Shown piece by piece: positions 17,831-30,800 of a stretch of DNA of 64,000 nucleotides. The position numbers and the translations under genes are program-made. The first letter of the stretch is position 1. The number at the start of each line of letters is the position of its first letter. This DNA comes from Rhynchopus sp. YZ270_cl-10 (lineage: Eukaryota > Euglenozoa > Diplonemea > Diplonemida > Diplonemidae): the NCBI GenBank assembly GCA_964035575.1, contig OZ037885.1, positions 682,001 to 746,000 of the forward strand. The letters are read 5' to 3'. The notes beneath the pieces are model-generated. The model was given only the letters and a program-made list of their open reading frames with translations, did not search any database and had not been told where the DNA came from.

Positions 17831-18338
17831 CACGGCTTCGCAAATATATTCAATATATTTTAAATATTGATGAATATTGAAATATGATTATTATTAAAAA
17901 TATTGAATCAATATTTTGGAAAAAAATAATCAATATTTTAATAAATATTGACAAATATTGCAATATATTGAAAATATTGATAAATATTGAAATATTGGTA
18001 AATATTGGTAAATTTTATGTGCAATTTTACTGTGGTGGTTTCCGTAAATATATTGATCAATATTTTAATAAATATTGACAAATATTGAAATATATTGAAA
18101 ATATTGATAAATATTGAAATATTGGAAAATATTGATCAATATATTGAAAATATTGATCAATATTTTCAATATATTGATCAATATTTTACTATTTTCCCAC
18201 TGCAAAATACCATACAAAATAAATCAATATTTATCAATATTTTTAATATTTTTGCTTTTTTTACACGTACTTTTAAAAAATATTAAAATATTGAACTTTT
18301 TTCAAAAAACTATTATTAAATATATTTGCGAAGCCGTG
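17831..18338. mobile_element. MITE-like element with 20-bp inverted ends
   Basis: The left end CACGGCTTCGCAAATATATT is repeated as its exact complement at the right end. Both sides are flanked by AATATG (17825-17830 and 18339-18344), a 6-bp target duplication. The interior is almost entirely A/T, built from AATATTGA and ATTGATCAATATT words, with many small palindromes and no reading frame. Size, ends and duplication fit a non-autonomous DNA transposon; the superfamily is not clear. Confidence 0.8.
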
Positions 18339-18344
18339 AATATG

Positions 18345-18840
18345 GCCCCAAACATTGCTGCAAAGAGTTCATTCCTAAATGCATTTATCCATTACTCACA
18401 AAGAGTAATATGGCTGTGCTTTGTAACGTGTCACAATGTCTCATGGTGACACTTTCACACGTCTTCTGACAGAGTCACGGGTAGGTGAAACTGTCACGTT
18501 ACAGAAATAGCAAAAATCTAATACGAGGGAACGATACACACCCTCACCGATGTACCACGTTTTACATATACCCCGCGTCTACACTACAAATGAAGGGGGG
18601 CAACGTGGTACCAACAACAGTAATTGCGTGCCCTCTTCCTTGTTCGCACACTTCCGAAGACACATAAAAAAATACATATTCCAATATTAGTACGTTCCAA
18701 ATCGGTAAACAGTATTGCAAAACAAAAAACTAAATTCAAAACGGATATTCGCGGGCAATACATACTCAACGAAAAAACAAAAAAGGGATATATCAATTGG
18801 TCCTCTCACAGTACACAGTTCGTTAGAAAGCAGCCAATAC
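18345..18840. other. spacer left of the satellite, with a large imperfect hairpin
   Basis: No gene is supported. TGTAACGTG at 18422-18430 pairs with CACGTTACA at 18495-18503, with CACTTTCAC/GTGAAACTG pairing inside. The remainder shows no recognisable feature up to the first 38-bp unit. Confidence 0.45.
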
Positions 18841-21800
18841 GTGCGTACGAAAACAGCGCGTTGAAAGGCGTCCGTTTCGTTCGTACGGAAACAGCGCGTT
18901 GAAAAGCGTCCGTTTTGTTCGTGCGAAAACAGCGCGTTGAAAGGCGTCCGTTTCGTTCGTACGGAAACAGCGCGTTGAAAAGCGTCCGTTTTGTTCGTAC
19001 GAAAACAGAGCGTTGAAAAGCGTCCGTTTTGTTCGTAGGAAAAAACAGCGTGTTGAAAGGCGTCCGTTTCGTTCGTACGGAAACAGCACGTTGAAAAGCG
19101 TCCGTTTTGTTCGTACGAAAACAGAGCGTTGAAAAGCGTCCGTTTTGTTCGTGCGAAAACAGCGCGTTGAAAGGCGTCCGTTTCGTTCGTACGGAAACAG
19201 CGCGTTGAAAAGCGTCCGTTTTGTTCGTGCGAAAACAGCGCGTTGAAAAGCGTCCGTTTTGTTCGTACGAAAACAGCGCGTTGAAAGGCGTCCGTTTTGT
19301 TCGTACGAAAACAGAGCGTTGAAAAGCGTCCGTTTTGTTCGTAGGAAAAAACAGCGTGTTGAAAGGCGTCCGTTTCGTTCGTACGGAAACAGCACGTTGA
19401 AAAGCGTCCGTTTTGTTCGTACGAAAACAGAGCGTTGAAAAGCGTCCGTTTTGTTCGTGCGAAAACAGCGCGTTGAAAGGCGTCCGTTTCGTTCGTACGG
19501 AAACAGCGCGTTGAAAAGCGTCCGTTTTGTTCGTGCGAAAACAGCGCGTTGAAAAGCGTCCGTTTTGTTCGTACGAAAACAGCGCGTTGAAAGGCGTCCG
19601 TTTTGTTCGTACGAAAACAGCGCGTTGAAAAGCGTCCGTTTCGTTCGTGCGAAAACAGCGCGTTGAAAAGCGTCCGTTTTGTTCGTGCGAAAACAGCGCG
19701 TAGAAAAGCGTCCGTTTTGTTCGTGCGAAAACCGCGCGTTGAAAGGCGTCCGTTTTGTTCGTGCGAAAACCGCGCGTTGAAAAGCGTCCGTTTCGTTCGT
19801 GCGAAAACAGCGCGTTGAAAAGCGTCCGTTTTGTTCGTGCGAAAACAGCGCGTTGAAAAGCGTCCGTTTTGTTCGTGCGAAAACCGCGCGTTCAAAGGCG
19901 TCCGTTTCGTTCGTACGAAAACAGCGCGTTCAAAAGCGTCCGTTTTGTTTGTACGAAAACAGCGCGTTGAAGGGCGTCCGTTTCGTTCGTGCGAAAACAG
20001 AGCGTTCAAAAGCGTCCGTTTTGTTCGTACGAAAACAGCGCGTTGAAAGGCGTCCGTTTCGTTCGTGCGAAAACAGCGCGTTGAAAAGCGTCCGTTTCGT
20101 TCGTACGAAAACAGCGCGTTCAAAAGCGTCCGTTTTGTTCATGCGAAAACAGCGCGTTGAAAAGCGTCCGTTTTGTTCGTACGAAAACAGCGCGTTGAAA
20201 GGCGTCCGTTTTGTTCGTGCGAAAACAGCGCGTTGAAAAGCGTCCGTTTCGTTCGTGCGAAAACAGCGCGTTGAAAAGCGTCCGTTTCGTTCGTACGAAA
20301 ACAGCGCGTTCAAAAGCGTCCGTTTTGTTCATGCGAAAACAGCGCGTTGAAAAGCGTCCGTTTTGTTCGTACGAAAACAGCGCGTTGAAAGGCGTCCGTT
20401 TTGTTCGTGCGAAAACAGCGCGTTGAAAAGCGTCCGTTTCGTTCGTGCGAAAACAGCGCGTTGAAAAGCGTCCGTTTTGTTCGTACGAAAACAGCGCGTT
20501 GAAAAGCGTCCGTTTTGTTCATGCGAAAACAGCGCGTTCAAAAGCGTCCGTTTTGTTCGTGCGAAAACAGCGCGTTGAAAGGCGTCCGTTTTGTTCATGC
20601 GAAAACAGCGCGTTCAAAAGCGTCCGTTTTGTTCGTGCGAAAACAGCGCGTTGAAAAGCGTCCGTTTCGTTCGTACGAAAACAGCGCGTTGAAAGGCGTC
20701 CGTTTTGTTCATGCGAAAACAGCGCGTTCAAAAGCGTCCGTTTTGTTCGTGCGAAAACAGCGCGTTGAAAGGCGTCCGTTTCGTTCGTACGAAAACAGCG
20801 CGTTGAAAAGCGTCCGTTTTGTTCGTACGAAAACAGCGCGTTGAAAGGCGTCCGTTTTGTTCGTACGAAAACAGCGCGTTGAAAAGCGTCCGTTTTGTTC
20901 GTACGAAAACAGCGCGTTGAAAGGCGTTCGTTTTGTTCATGCGAAAACAGCGCGTTCAAAAGCGTCCGTTTTGTTCGTACGAAAACAGCGCGTTGAAAAG
21001 CGTCCGTTTTGTTCGTACGAAAACAGCGCGTTGAAAGGCGTCCGTTTTGTTCGTACGAAAACAGCGCGTTGAAAAGCGTCCGTTTCGTTCGTACGAAAAC
21101 AGCGCGTTGAAAATCGTCCGTTTTGTTCGTACGAAAACAGCGCGTTGAAAGGCGTCCGTTTTGTTCGTACGAAAACAGCGCGTTGAAAGGCGTCCGTTTT
21201 GTTCGTGCGAAAACAGCGCGTTGAAAAGCGTCCGTTTCGTTCGTGCGAAAACAGCGCGTAGAAAAGCGTCCGTTTCGTTCGTGCGAAAACAGCGCGTTGA
21301 AAAGCGTCCGTTTCGTTCGTACGAAAACAGCGCGTTCAAAAGCGTCCGTTTTGTTCATGCGAAAACAGCGCGTTCAAAAGCGTCCGTTTTGTTCGTGCGA
21401 AAACCGCGCGTTGAAAAGCGTCCGTTTCGTTCGTACGAAAACAGCGCGTTGAAAAGCGTCCGTTTCGTTTGTACGAAAACAGCGCGTTGAAAAGCGTCCG
21501 TTTTGTTCGTGCGAAAACAGCGCGTTGAAAGGCGTCCGTTTTGTTCGTACGAAAACAGCGCGTTGAAAAGCGTCCGTTTTGTTCGTGCGAAAACAGCGCG
21601 TTGAAAGGCGTCCGTTTCGTTTGTACGAAAACAGCGCGTTGAAAAGCGTCCGTTTTGTTCGTGCGAAAACAGCGCGTTGAAAGGCGTCCGTTTTGTTCGT
21701 ACGAAAACAGCGCGTTGAAAGGCGTCCGTTTTGTTCCTACGAAAACAGCGCGTTGAAAAGCGTCCGTTTCGTTCGTACGAAAACAGCGCGTTGAAAAGCG

Positions 21801-24800
21801 TCCGTTTCGTTCGTACGAAAACAGCGCGTTGAAAAGCGTCCGTTTCGTTCGTACGAAAACAGCGCGTTGAAAAGCGTCCGTTTCGTTCGTACGAAAACAG
21901 AGCGTTGAAAAGCGTCCGTTTTGTTCGTACGAAAACAGCGCGTTGAAAAGCGTCCGTTTTGTTCGTGCGAAAACAGCGCGTTGAAAGGCGTCCGTTTTGT
22001 TCGTGCGAAAACCGCGCGTTGAAAGGCGTCCGTTTCGTTCGTACGAAAACAGCGCGTTGAAAAGCGTCCGTTTCGTTTGTACGAAAACAGCGCGTTGAAA
22101 AGCGTCCGTTTTGTTCGTGCGAAAACAGCGCGTGCAAAAGCGTCCGTTTTGTTCGTGCGAAAACCGCGCGTTGAAAAGCGTCCGTTTCGTTCGTACGAAA
22201 ACAGCGCGTTGAAAAGCGTCCGTTTCGTTCGTACGAAAACAGCGAGTTGAAAGGCGTCCGTTCTGTTCGTACGAAAACAGCGCGTTGAAAAGCGTCCGTT
22301 TTGTTCGTGCGAAAACAGCGCGTTGAAAGGCGTCCGTTTTGTTCGTACGAAAACAGCGCGTTGAAAGGCGTCCGTTTTGTTCGTACGAAAACAGCGCGTT
22401 GAAAGGCGTCCGTTTTGTTCGTGCGAAAACAGCGCGTTGAAAAGCGTCCGTTTCGTTCGTGCGAAAACAGCGCGTTGAAAAGCGTCCGTTTTGTTCGTAC
22501 GAAAACAGCGCGTTGAAAAGCGTCCGTTTTGTTCGTACGAAAACAGCGCGTTGAAAAGCGTCCGTTTCGTTCGTACGAAAACAGCGCGTTGAAAAGCGTC
22601 CGTTTTGTTCGTACGAAAACAGCGCGTTGAAAAGCGTCCGTTTCGTTTGTACGAAAACAGCGCGTTGAAAAGCGTCCGTTTTGTTCGTGCGAAAACAGCG
22701 CGTTGAAAGGCGTCCGTTTCGTTCGTACGAAAACAGCGCGTTGAAAGGCGTCCGTTTGTTCGTACGAAAACAGCGCGTTGAAAAGCGTCCGTTTTGTTCG
22801 TGCGAAAACAGCGCGTTGAAAGGCGTCCGTTTTGTTCGTACGAAAACAGCGCGTTGAAAGGCGTCCGTTTTGTTCGTGCGAAAACAGCGCGTTGAAAAGC
22901 GTCCGTTTTGTTCGTGCGAAAACAGCGCGTTGAAAGGCGTCCGTTTCGTTCGTACGAAAACAGCGCGTTGAAAAGCGTCCGTTTCGTTTGTACGAAAACA
23001 GCGCGTTGAAAAGCGTCCGTTTTGTTCGTGCGAAAACAGCGCGTTGAAAGGCGTCCGTTTTGTTCGTACGAAAACAGCGCGTTGAAAGGCGTCCGTTTTG
23101 TTCGTGCGAAAACAGCGCGTTGAAAAGCGTCCGTTTCTTTTGTACGAAAACAGCGCGTTGAAAAGCGTCCGTTTTGTTCGTACGAAAACAGCGCGTTGAA
23201 AAGCGTCCGTTTTGTTCGTGCGAAAACAGCGCGTTGAAAAGCGTCCGTTTTGTTCGTACGAAAACAGCGCGTTGAAAAGCGTCCGTTTTGTTCGTGCGAA
23301 AACAGCGCGTTGAAAAGCGTCCGTTTTGTTCGTGCGAAAACAGCGCGTTGAAAGGCGTCCGTTTCGTTCGTACGAAAACAGCGCGTTGAAAAGCGTCCGT
23401 TTCGTTCGTGCGAAAACAGCGCGTTGAAAGGCGTCCGTTTTGTTCCTACGAAAACAGCGCGTTCAAAAGCGTCCGTTTTGTTCGTGCGAAAACAGCGCGT
23501 TGAAAAGCGTCCGTTTTGTTCGTGCGAAAACAGCGCGTTGAAAAGCGTCCGTTTTGTTCGTACGAAAACAGCGCGTTGAAAGGCGTCCGTTTTGTTCGTG
23601 CGAAAACAGCGCGTTGAAAAGCGTCCGTTTTGTTCGTACGAAAACAGCGCGTTGAAAAGCGTCCGTTTTGTTCGTGCGAAAACAGCGCGTTGAAAAGCGT
23701 CCGTTTTGTTCGTACGAAAACAGCGCGTTGAAAGGCGTCCGTTTTGTTCGTGCGAAAACAGCGCGTTGAAAAGCGTCCGTTTTGTTCGTACGAAAACAGC
23801 GCGTTGAAAGGCGTCCGTTTTGTTCGTACGAAAACAGCGCGTTGAAAGGCGTCCGTTTTGTTCGTACGAAAACAGCGCGTTGAAAGGCGTCCGTTTTGTT
23901 CGTGCGAAAACAGCGAGTTGAAAAGCGTCCGTTTCGTTCGTGCGAAAACAGCGCGTTGAAAAACGTCCGTTTCGTTCGTACGAAAACAGCGCGTTCAAAA
24001 GCGTCCGTTTTGTTCGTACGAAAACAGCGCGTTGAAAGGCGTCCGTTTTGTTCATGCGAAAACAGCGCGTTGAAAAGCGTCCGTTTCGTTCGTACGAAAA
24101 CAGCGCGTTCAAAAGCGTCCGTTTTGTTCATGCGAAAACAGCGCGTTGAAAAGCGTCCGTTTTGTTCGTACGAAAACAGCGCGTTGAAAGGCGTCCGTTT
24201 TGTTCGTGCGAAAACAGCGCGTTGAAAAGCGTCCGTTTCGTTCGTGCGAAAACAGCGCGTTGAAAAGCGTCCGTTTTGTTCGTACGAAAACAGCGCGTTG
24301 AAAGGCGTCCGTTTTGTTCGTACGAAAACAGCGCGTTGAAAGGCGTCCGTTTTGTTCGTACGAAAACAGCGCGTTGAAAGGCGTCCGTTTTGTTCGTGCG
24401 AAAACAGCGCGTTGAAAAGCGTCCGTTTCGTTCGTGCGAAAACAGCGCGTTGAAAAGCGTCCGTTTCGTTCGTGCGAAAACAGCGCGTTGAAAAGCGTCC
24501 GTTTCGTTCGTACGAAAACAGCGCGTTCAAAAGCGTCCGTTTTGTTCATGCGAAAACAGCGCGTTGAAAAGCGTCCGTTTTGTTCGTACGAAAACAGCGC
24601 GTTGAAAGGCGTCCGTTTCGTTCGTGCGAAAACAGCGCGTTGAAAAGCGTCCGTTTCGTTCGTACGAAAACAGCGCGTTGAAAAGCGTCCGTTTTGTTCG
24701 TACGAAAACAGCGCGTTGAAAGGCGTCCGTTTTGTTCGTGCGAAAACAGCGCGTTGAAAAGCGTCCGTTTCGTTCGTGCGAAAACAGCGCGTTGAAAAGC

Positions 24801-27800
24801 GTCCGTTTCGTTCGTGCGAAAACAGCGCGTTGAAAAGCGTCCGTTTTGTTCGTACGAAAACAGCGCGTTGAAAGGCGTCCGTTTTGTTCGTGCGAAAACA
24901 GCGCGTTGAAAAGCGTCCGTTTTGTTCGTACGAAAACAGCGCGTTGAAAGGCGTCCGTTTTGTTCGTACGAAAACAGCGCGTTGAAAGGCGTCCGTTTTG
25001 TTCGTGCGAAAACAGCGCGTTGAAAAGCGTCCGTTTTGTTCGTGCGAAAACAGCGCGTTCAAAAGCGTCCGTTTTGTTCGTGCGAAAACCGCGCGTTGAA
25101 AAGCGTCCGTTTTGTTCCTACGAAAACAGCGCGTTGAAAAGCGTCCGTTTTGTTCGTGCGAAAACAGCGCGTTCAAAAGCGTCCGTTTTGTTCGTGCGAA
25201 AACAGCGCGTTGAAAAGCGTCCGTTTCGTTCGTACGAAAACAGCGCGTTGAAAAGCGTCCGTTTTGTTCGTGCGAAAACCGCGCGTTGAAAAGCGTCCGT
25301 TTCGTTCGTACGAAAACAGCGCGTTGAAAAGAGTCCGTTTCGTTTGTACGAAAACAGCGCGTTGAAAAGCGTCCGTTTTGTTCGTGCGAAAACAGCGCGT
25401 TGAAAGGCGTCCGTTTTGTTCGTACGAAAATAGCGCGTTGAAAAGCGTCCGTTTTGTTCGTGCGAAAACAGCGCGTTGAAAGGCGTCCGTTTTGTTCGTA
25501 CGAAAACAGCGCGTTGAAAGGCGTCCGTTTTGTTCCTACGAAAACAGCGCGTTGAAAGGCGTCCGTTTCGTTCGTACGAAAACAGCGCGTTGAAAGGCGT
25601 CCGTTTCGTTTGTACGAAAACAGCGCGTTGAAAAGCGTCCGTTTTGTTCGTGCGAAAACAGCGCGTTCAAAAGCGTCCGTTTTGTTCGTGCGAAAACCGC
25701 GCGTTGAAAGGCGTCCGTTTCGTTCGTACGAAAACAGCGCGTTGAAAAGCGTCCGTTTTGTTCGTGCGAAAACCGCGCGTTGAAAGGCGTCCGTTTCGTT
25801 CGTACGAAAACAGCGCGTTGAAAAGCGTCCGTTTCGTTCGTACGAAAACAGCGAGTTGAAAGGCGTCCGTTCTGTTCGTACGAAAACAGCGCGTTGAAAA
25901 GCGTCCGTTTCGTTCGTACGAAAACAGCGCGTTGAAAAGCGTCCGTTTCGTTCGTACGAAAACAGCGCGTTGAAAAGCGTCCGTTTCGTTTGTACGAAAA
26001 CAGCGCGTTGAAAAGCGTCCGTTTTGTTCGTGCGAAAACAGCGCGTTGAAAGGCGTCCGTTTCGTTCGTACGAAAACAGCGCGTTGAAAAGCGTCCGTTT
26101 CGTTTGTACGAAAACAGCGCGTTGAAAAGCGTCCGTTTTGTTCGTGCGAAAACAGCGCGTTGAAAGGCGTCCGTTTTGTTCGTACGAAAACAGCGCGTTC
26201 AAAAGCGTCCGTTTCGTTCATGCGAAAACAGCGCGTTGAAAAGCGTCCGTTTTGTTCGTACGAAAACAGCGCGTTGAAAGGCGTCCGTTTCGTTCGTGCG
26301 AAAACAGCGCGTTGAAAAGCGTCCGTTTCGTTCGTACGAAAACAGCGCGTTGAAAAGCGTCCGTTTTGTTCGTACGAAAACAGCGCGTTGAAAGGCGTCC
26401 GTTTTGTTCGTACGAAAACAGCGCGTTGAAAGGCGTCCGTTTTGTTCGTGCGAAAACAGCGCGTTGAAAAGCGTCCGTTTTGTTCGTGCGAAAACAGCGC
26501 GTTCAAAAGCGTCCGTTTTGTTCGTGCGAAAACCGCGCGTTGAAAAGCGTCCGTTTCGTTCGTACGAAAACAGCGCGTTGAAAAGAGTCCGTTTCGTTTG
26601 TACGAAAACAGCGCGTTGAAAAGCGTCCGTTTTGTTCGTGCGAAAACAGCGCGTTGAAAGGCGTCCGTTTTGTTCGTACGAAAATAGCGCGTTGAAAAGC
26701 GTCCGTTTTGTTCGTGCGAAAACAGCGCGTTGAAAGGCGTCCGTTTTGTTCGTACGAAAACAGCGCGTTGAAAGGCGTCCGTTTTGTTCGTGCGAAAACA
26801 GCGCGTTGAAAAGCGTCCGTTTTGTTCGTGCGAAAACAGCGCGTTGAAAGGCGTCCGTTTCGTTCGTACGAAAACAGCGCGTTGAAAAGCGTCCGTTTAG
26901 TTTGTACGAAAACAGCGCGTTGAAAAGCGTCCGTTTTGTTCGTGCGAAAACAGCGCGTTGAAAGGCGTCCGTTTTGTTCGTACGAAAACAGCGCGTTGAA
27001 AGGCGTCCGTTTTGTTCGTGCGAAAACAGCGCGTTGAAAAGCGTCCGTTTTGTTCGTACGAAAACAGCGCGTTGAAAAGCGTCCGTTCTGTTCGTACGAA
27101 AACAGCGCGTTGAAAAGCGTCCGTTTTGTTCGTGCGAAAACAGCGCGTTGAAAAGCGTCCGTTTTGTTCGTACGAAAACAGCGCGTTGAAAAGCGTCCGT
27201 TTTGTTCGTGCGAAAACAGCGCGTTGAAAAGCGTCCGTTTCGTTCGTGCGAAAACAGCGCGTTGAAAAGCGTCCGTTTCGTTCGTGCGAAAACAGCGCGT
27301 TGAAAAGCGTCCGTTTCGTTCGTACGAAAACAGCGCGTTCAAAAGCGTCCGTTTCGTTCATGCGAAAACAGCGCGTTGAAAAGCGTCCGTTTTGTTCGTA
27401 CGAAAACAGCGCGTTGAAAGGCGTCCGTTTCGTTCGTGCGAAAACAGCGCGTTGAAAAGCGTCCGTTTCGTTCGTACGAAAACAGCGCGTTGAAAAGCGT
27501 CCGTTTTGTTCGTACGAAAACAGCGCGTTGAAAGGCGTCCGTTTTGTTCGTACGAAAACAGCGCGTTGAAAAGCGTCCGTTTTGTTCGTGCGAAAACAGC
27601 GCGTTCAAAAGCGTCCGTTTTGTTCGTGCGAAAACAGCGCGTTGAAAAGCGTCCGTTTTGTTCGTACGAAAACAGCGCGTTGAAAAGCGTCCGTTTTGTT
27701 CGTACGAAAACAGCGCGTTGAAAGGCGTCCGTTTTGTTCGTGCGAAAACAGCGCGTTGAAAAGCGTCCGTTTTGTTCGTGCGAAAACAGCGCGTTCAAAA

Positions 27801-30800
27801 GCGTCCGTTTTGTTCGTGCGAAAACAGCGCGTTGAAAAGCGTCCGTTTCGTTCGTACGAAAACAGCGCGTTGAAAAGCGTCCGTTTTGTTCGTGCGAAAA
27901 CCGCGCGTTGAAAAGCGTCCGTTTCGTTCGTACGAAAACAGCGCGTTGAAAAGAGTCCGTTTCGTTTGTACGAAAACAGCGCGTTGAAAAGCGTCCGTTT
28001 TGTTCGTGCGAAAACAGCGCGTTGAAAGGCGTCCGTTTTGTTCGTACGAAAACAGCGCGTTGAAAGGCGTCCGTTTTGTTCCTACGAAAACAGCGCGTTG
28101 AAAGGCGTCCGTTTCGTTCGTACGAAAACAGCGCGTTGAAAAGCGTCCGTTTCGTTTGTACGAAAACAGCGCGTTGAAAAGCGTCCGTTTTGTTCGTGCG
28201 AAAACAGCGCGTTCAAAAGCGTCCGTTTTGTTCGTGCGAAAACCGCGCGTTGAAAGGCGTCCGTTTCGTTCGTACGAAAACAGCGCGTTGAAAAGCGTCC
28301 GTTTCGTTTGTACGAAAACAGCGCGTTGAAAAGCGTCCGTTTTGTTCGTGCGAAAACCGCGCGTTGAAAGGCGTCCGTTTCGTTCGTACGAAAACAGCGC
28401 GTTGAAAAGCGTCCGTTTTGTTCGTGCGAAAACCGCGCGTTGAAAAGCGTCCGTTTTGTTCGTACGAAAACAGCGCGTTGAAAGGCGTCCGTTTTGTTCA
28501 TGCGAAAACAGCGCGTTCAAAAGCGTCCGTTTTGTTCGTACGAAAACAGCGCGTTGAAAGGCGTCCGTTTCGTTCGTACGAAAACAGCGCGTTGAAAAGC
28601 GTCCGTTTCGTTCGTACGAAAACAGCGCGTTGAAAAGCGTCCGTTTCGTTCGTACGAAAACAGCGAGTTGAAAGGCGTCCGTTCTGTTCGTACGAAAACA
28701 GCGCGTTGAAAAGCGTCCGTTTCGTTCGTACGAAAACAGCGCGTTGAAAAGCGTCCGTTTCGTTCGTACGAAAACAGCGCGTTGAAAAGCGTCCGTTTCG
28801 TTTGTACGAAAACAGCGCGTTGAAAAGCGTCCGTTTTGTTCGTGCGAAAACAGCGCGTTGAAAGGCGTCCGTTTCGTTCGTACGAAAACAGCGCGTTGAA
28901 AAGCGTCCGTTTCGTTTGTACGAAAACAGCGCGTTGAAAAGCGTCCGTTTTGTTCGTGCGAAAACAGCGCGTTGAAAGGCGTCCGTTTTGTTCGTACGAA
29001 AACAGCGCGTTGAAAGGCGTCCGTTTTGTTCGTGCGAAAACAGCGCGTTGAAAAGCGTCCGTTTTGTTCGTGCGAAAACAGCGCGTTGAAAGGCGTCCGT
29101 TTCGTTCGTACGAAAACAGCGCGTTGAAAAGCGTCCGTTTAGTTTGTACGAAAACAGCGCGTTGAAAAGCGTCCGTTTTGTTCGTGCGAAAACAGCGCGT
29201 TGAAAGGCGTCCGTTTTGTTCGTACGAAAACAGCGCGTTGAAAGGCGTCCGTTTTGTTCGTGCGAAAACAGCGCGTTGAAAAGCGTCCGTTTTGTTCGTA
29301 CGAAAACAGCGCGTTGAAAAGCGTCCGTTCTGTTCGTACGAAAACAGCGCGTTGAAAAGCGTCCGTTTTGTTCGTGCGAAAACAGCGCGTTGAAAAGCGT
29401 CCGTTTTGTTCGTACGAAAACAGCGCGTTGAAAAGCGTCCGTTTTGTTCGTGCGAAAACAGCGCGTTGAAAAGCGTCCGTTTCGTTCGTGCGAAAACAGC
29501 GCGTTGAAAAGCGTCCGTTTCGTTCGTGCGAAAACAGCGCGTTGAAAAGCGTCCGTTTCGTTCGTACGAAAACAGCGCGTTCAAAAGCGTCCGTTTCGTT
29601 CATGCGAAAACAGCGCGTTGAAAAGCGTCCGTTTTGTTCGTACGAAAACAGCGCGTTGAAAGGCGTCCGTTTCGTTCGTGCGAAAACAGCGCGTTGAAAA
29701 GCGTCCGTTTCGTTCGTACGAAAACAGCGCGTTGAAAAGCGTCCGTTTTGTTCGTACGAAAACAGCGCGTTGAAAGGCGTCCGTTTTGTTCGTACGAAAA
29801 CAGCGCGTTGAAAAGCGTCCGTTTTGTTCGTGCGAAAACAGCGCGTTCAAAAGCGTCCGTTTTGTTCGTGCGAAAACAGCGCGTTGAAAAGCGTCCGTTT
29901 TGTTCGTACGAAAACAGCGCGTTGAAAAGCGTCCGTTTTGTTCGTACGAAAACAGCGCGTTGAAAGGCGTCCGTTTTGTTCGTGCGAAAACAGCGCGTTG
30001 AAAAGCGTCCGTTTTGTTCGTGCGAAAACAGCGCGTTCAAAAGCGTCCGTTTTGTTCGTGCGAAAACAGCGCGTTGAAAAGCGTCCGTTTCGTTCGTACG
30101 AAAACAGCGCGTTGAAAAGCGTCCGTTTTGTTCGTGCGAAAACCGCGCGTTGAAAAGCGTCCGTTTCGTTCGTACGAAAACAGCGCGTTGAAAAGAGTCC
30201 GTTTCGTTTGTACGAAAACAGCGCGTTGAAAAGCGTCCGTTTTGTTCGTGCGAAAACAGCGCGTTGAAAGGCGTCCGTTTTGTTCGTACGAAAACAGCGC
30301 GTTGAAAGGCGTCCGTTTTGTTCCTACGAAAACAGCGCGTTGAAAGGCGTCCGTTTCGTTCGTACGAAAACAGCGCGTTGAAAAGCGTCCGTTTCGTTTG
30401 TACGAAAACAGCGCGTTGAAAAGCGTCCGTTTTGTTCGTGCGAAAACAGCGCGTTCAAAAGCGTCCGTTTTGTTCGTGCGAAAACCGCGCGTTGAAAGGC
30501 GTCCGTTTCGTTCGTACGAAAACAGCGCGTTGAAAAGCGTCCGTTTCGTTTGTACGAAAACAGCGCGTTGAAAAGCGTCCGTTTTGTTCGTGCGAAAACC
30601 GCGCGTTGAAAGGCGTCCGTTTCGTTCGTACGAAAACAGCGCGTTGAAAAGCGTCCGTTTTGTTCGTGCGAAAACCGCGCGTTGAAAGGCGTCCGTTTCG
30701 TTCGTACGAAAACAGCGCGTTGAAAAGCGTCCGTTTCGTTCGTACGAAAACAGCGCGTTGAAAAGCGTCCGTTTCGTTCGTACGAAAACAGCGAGTTGAA

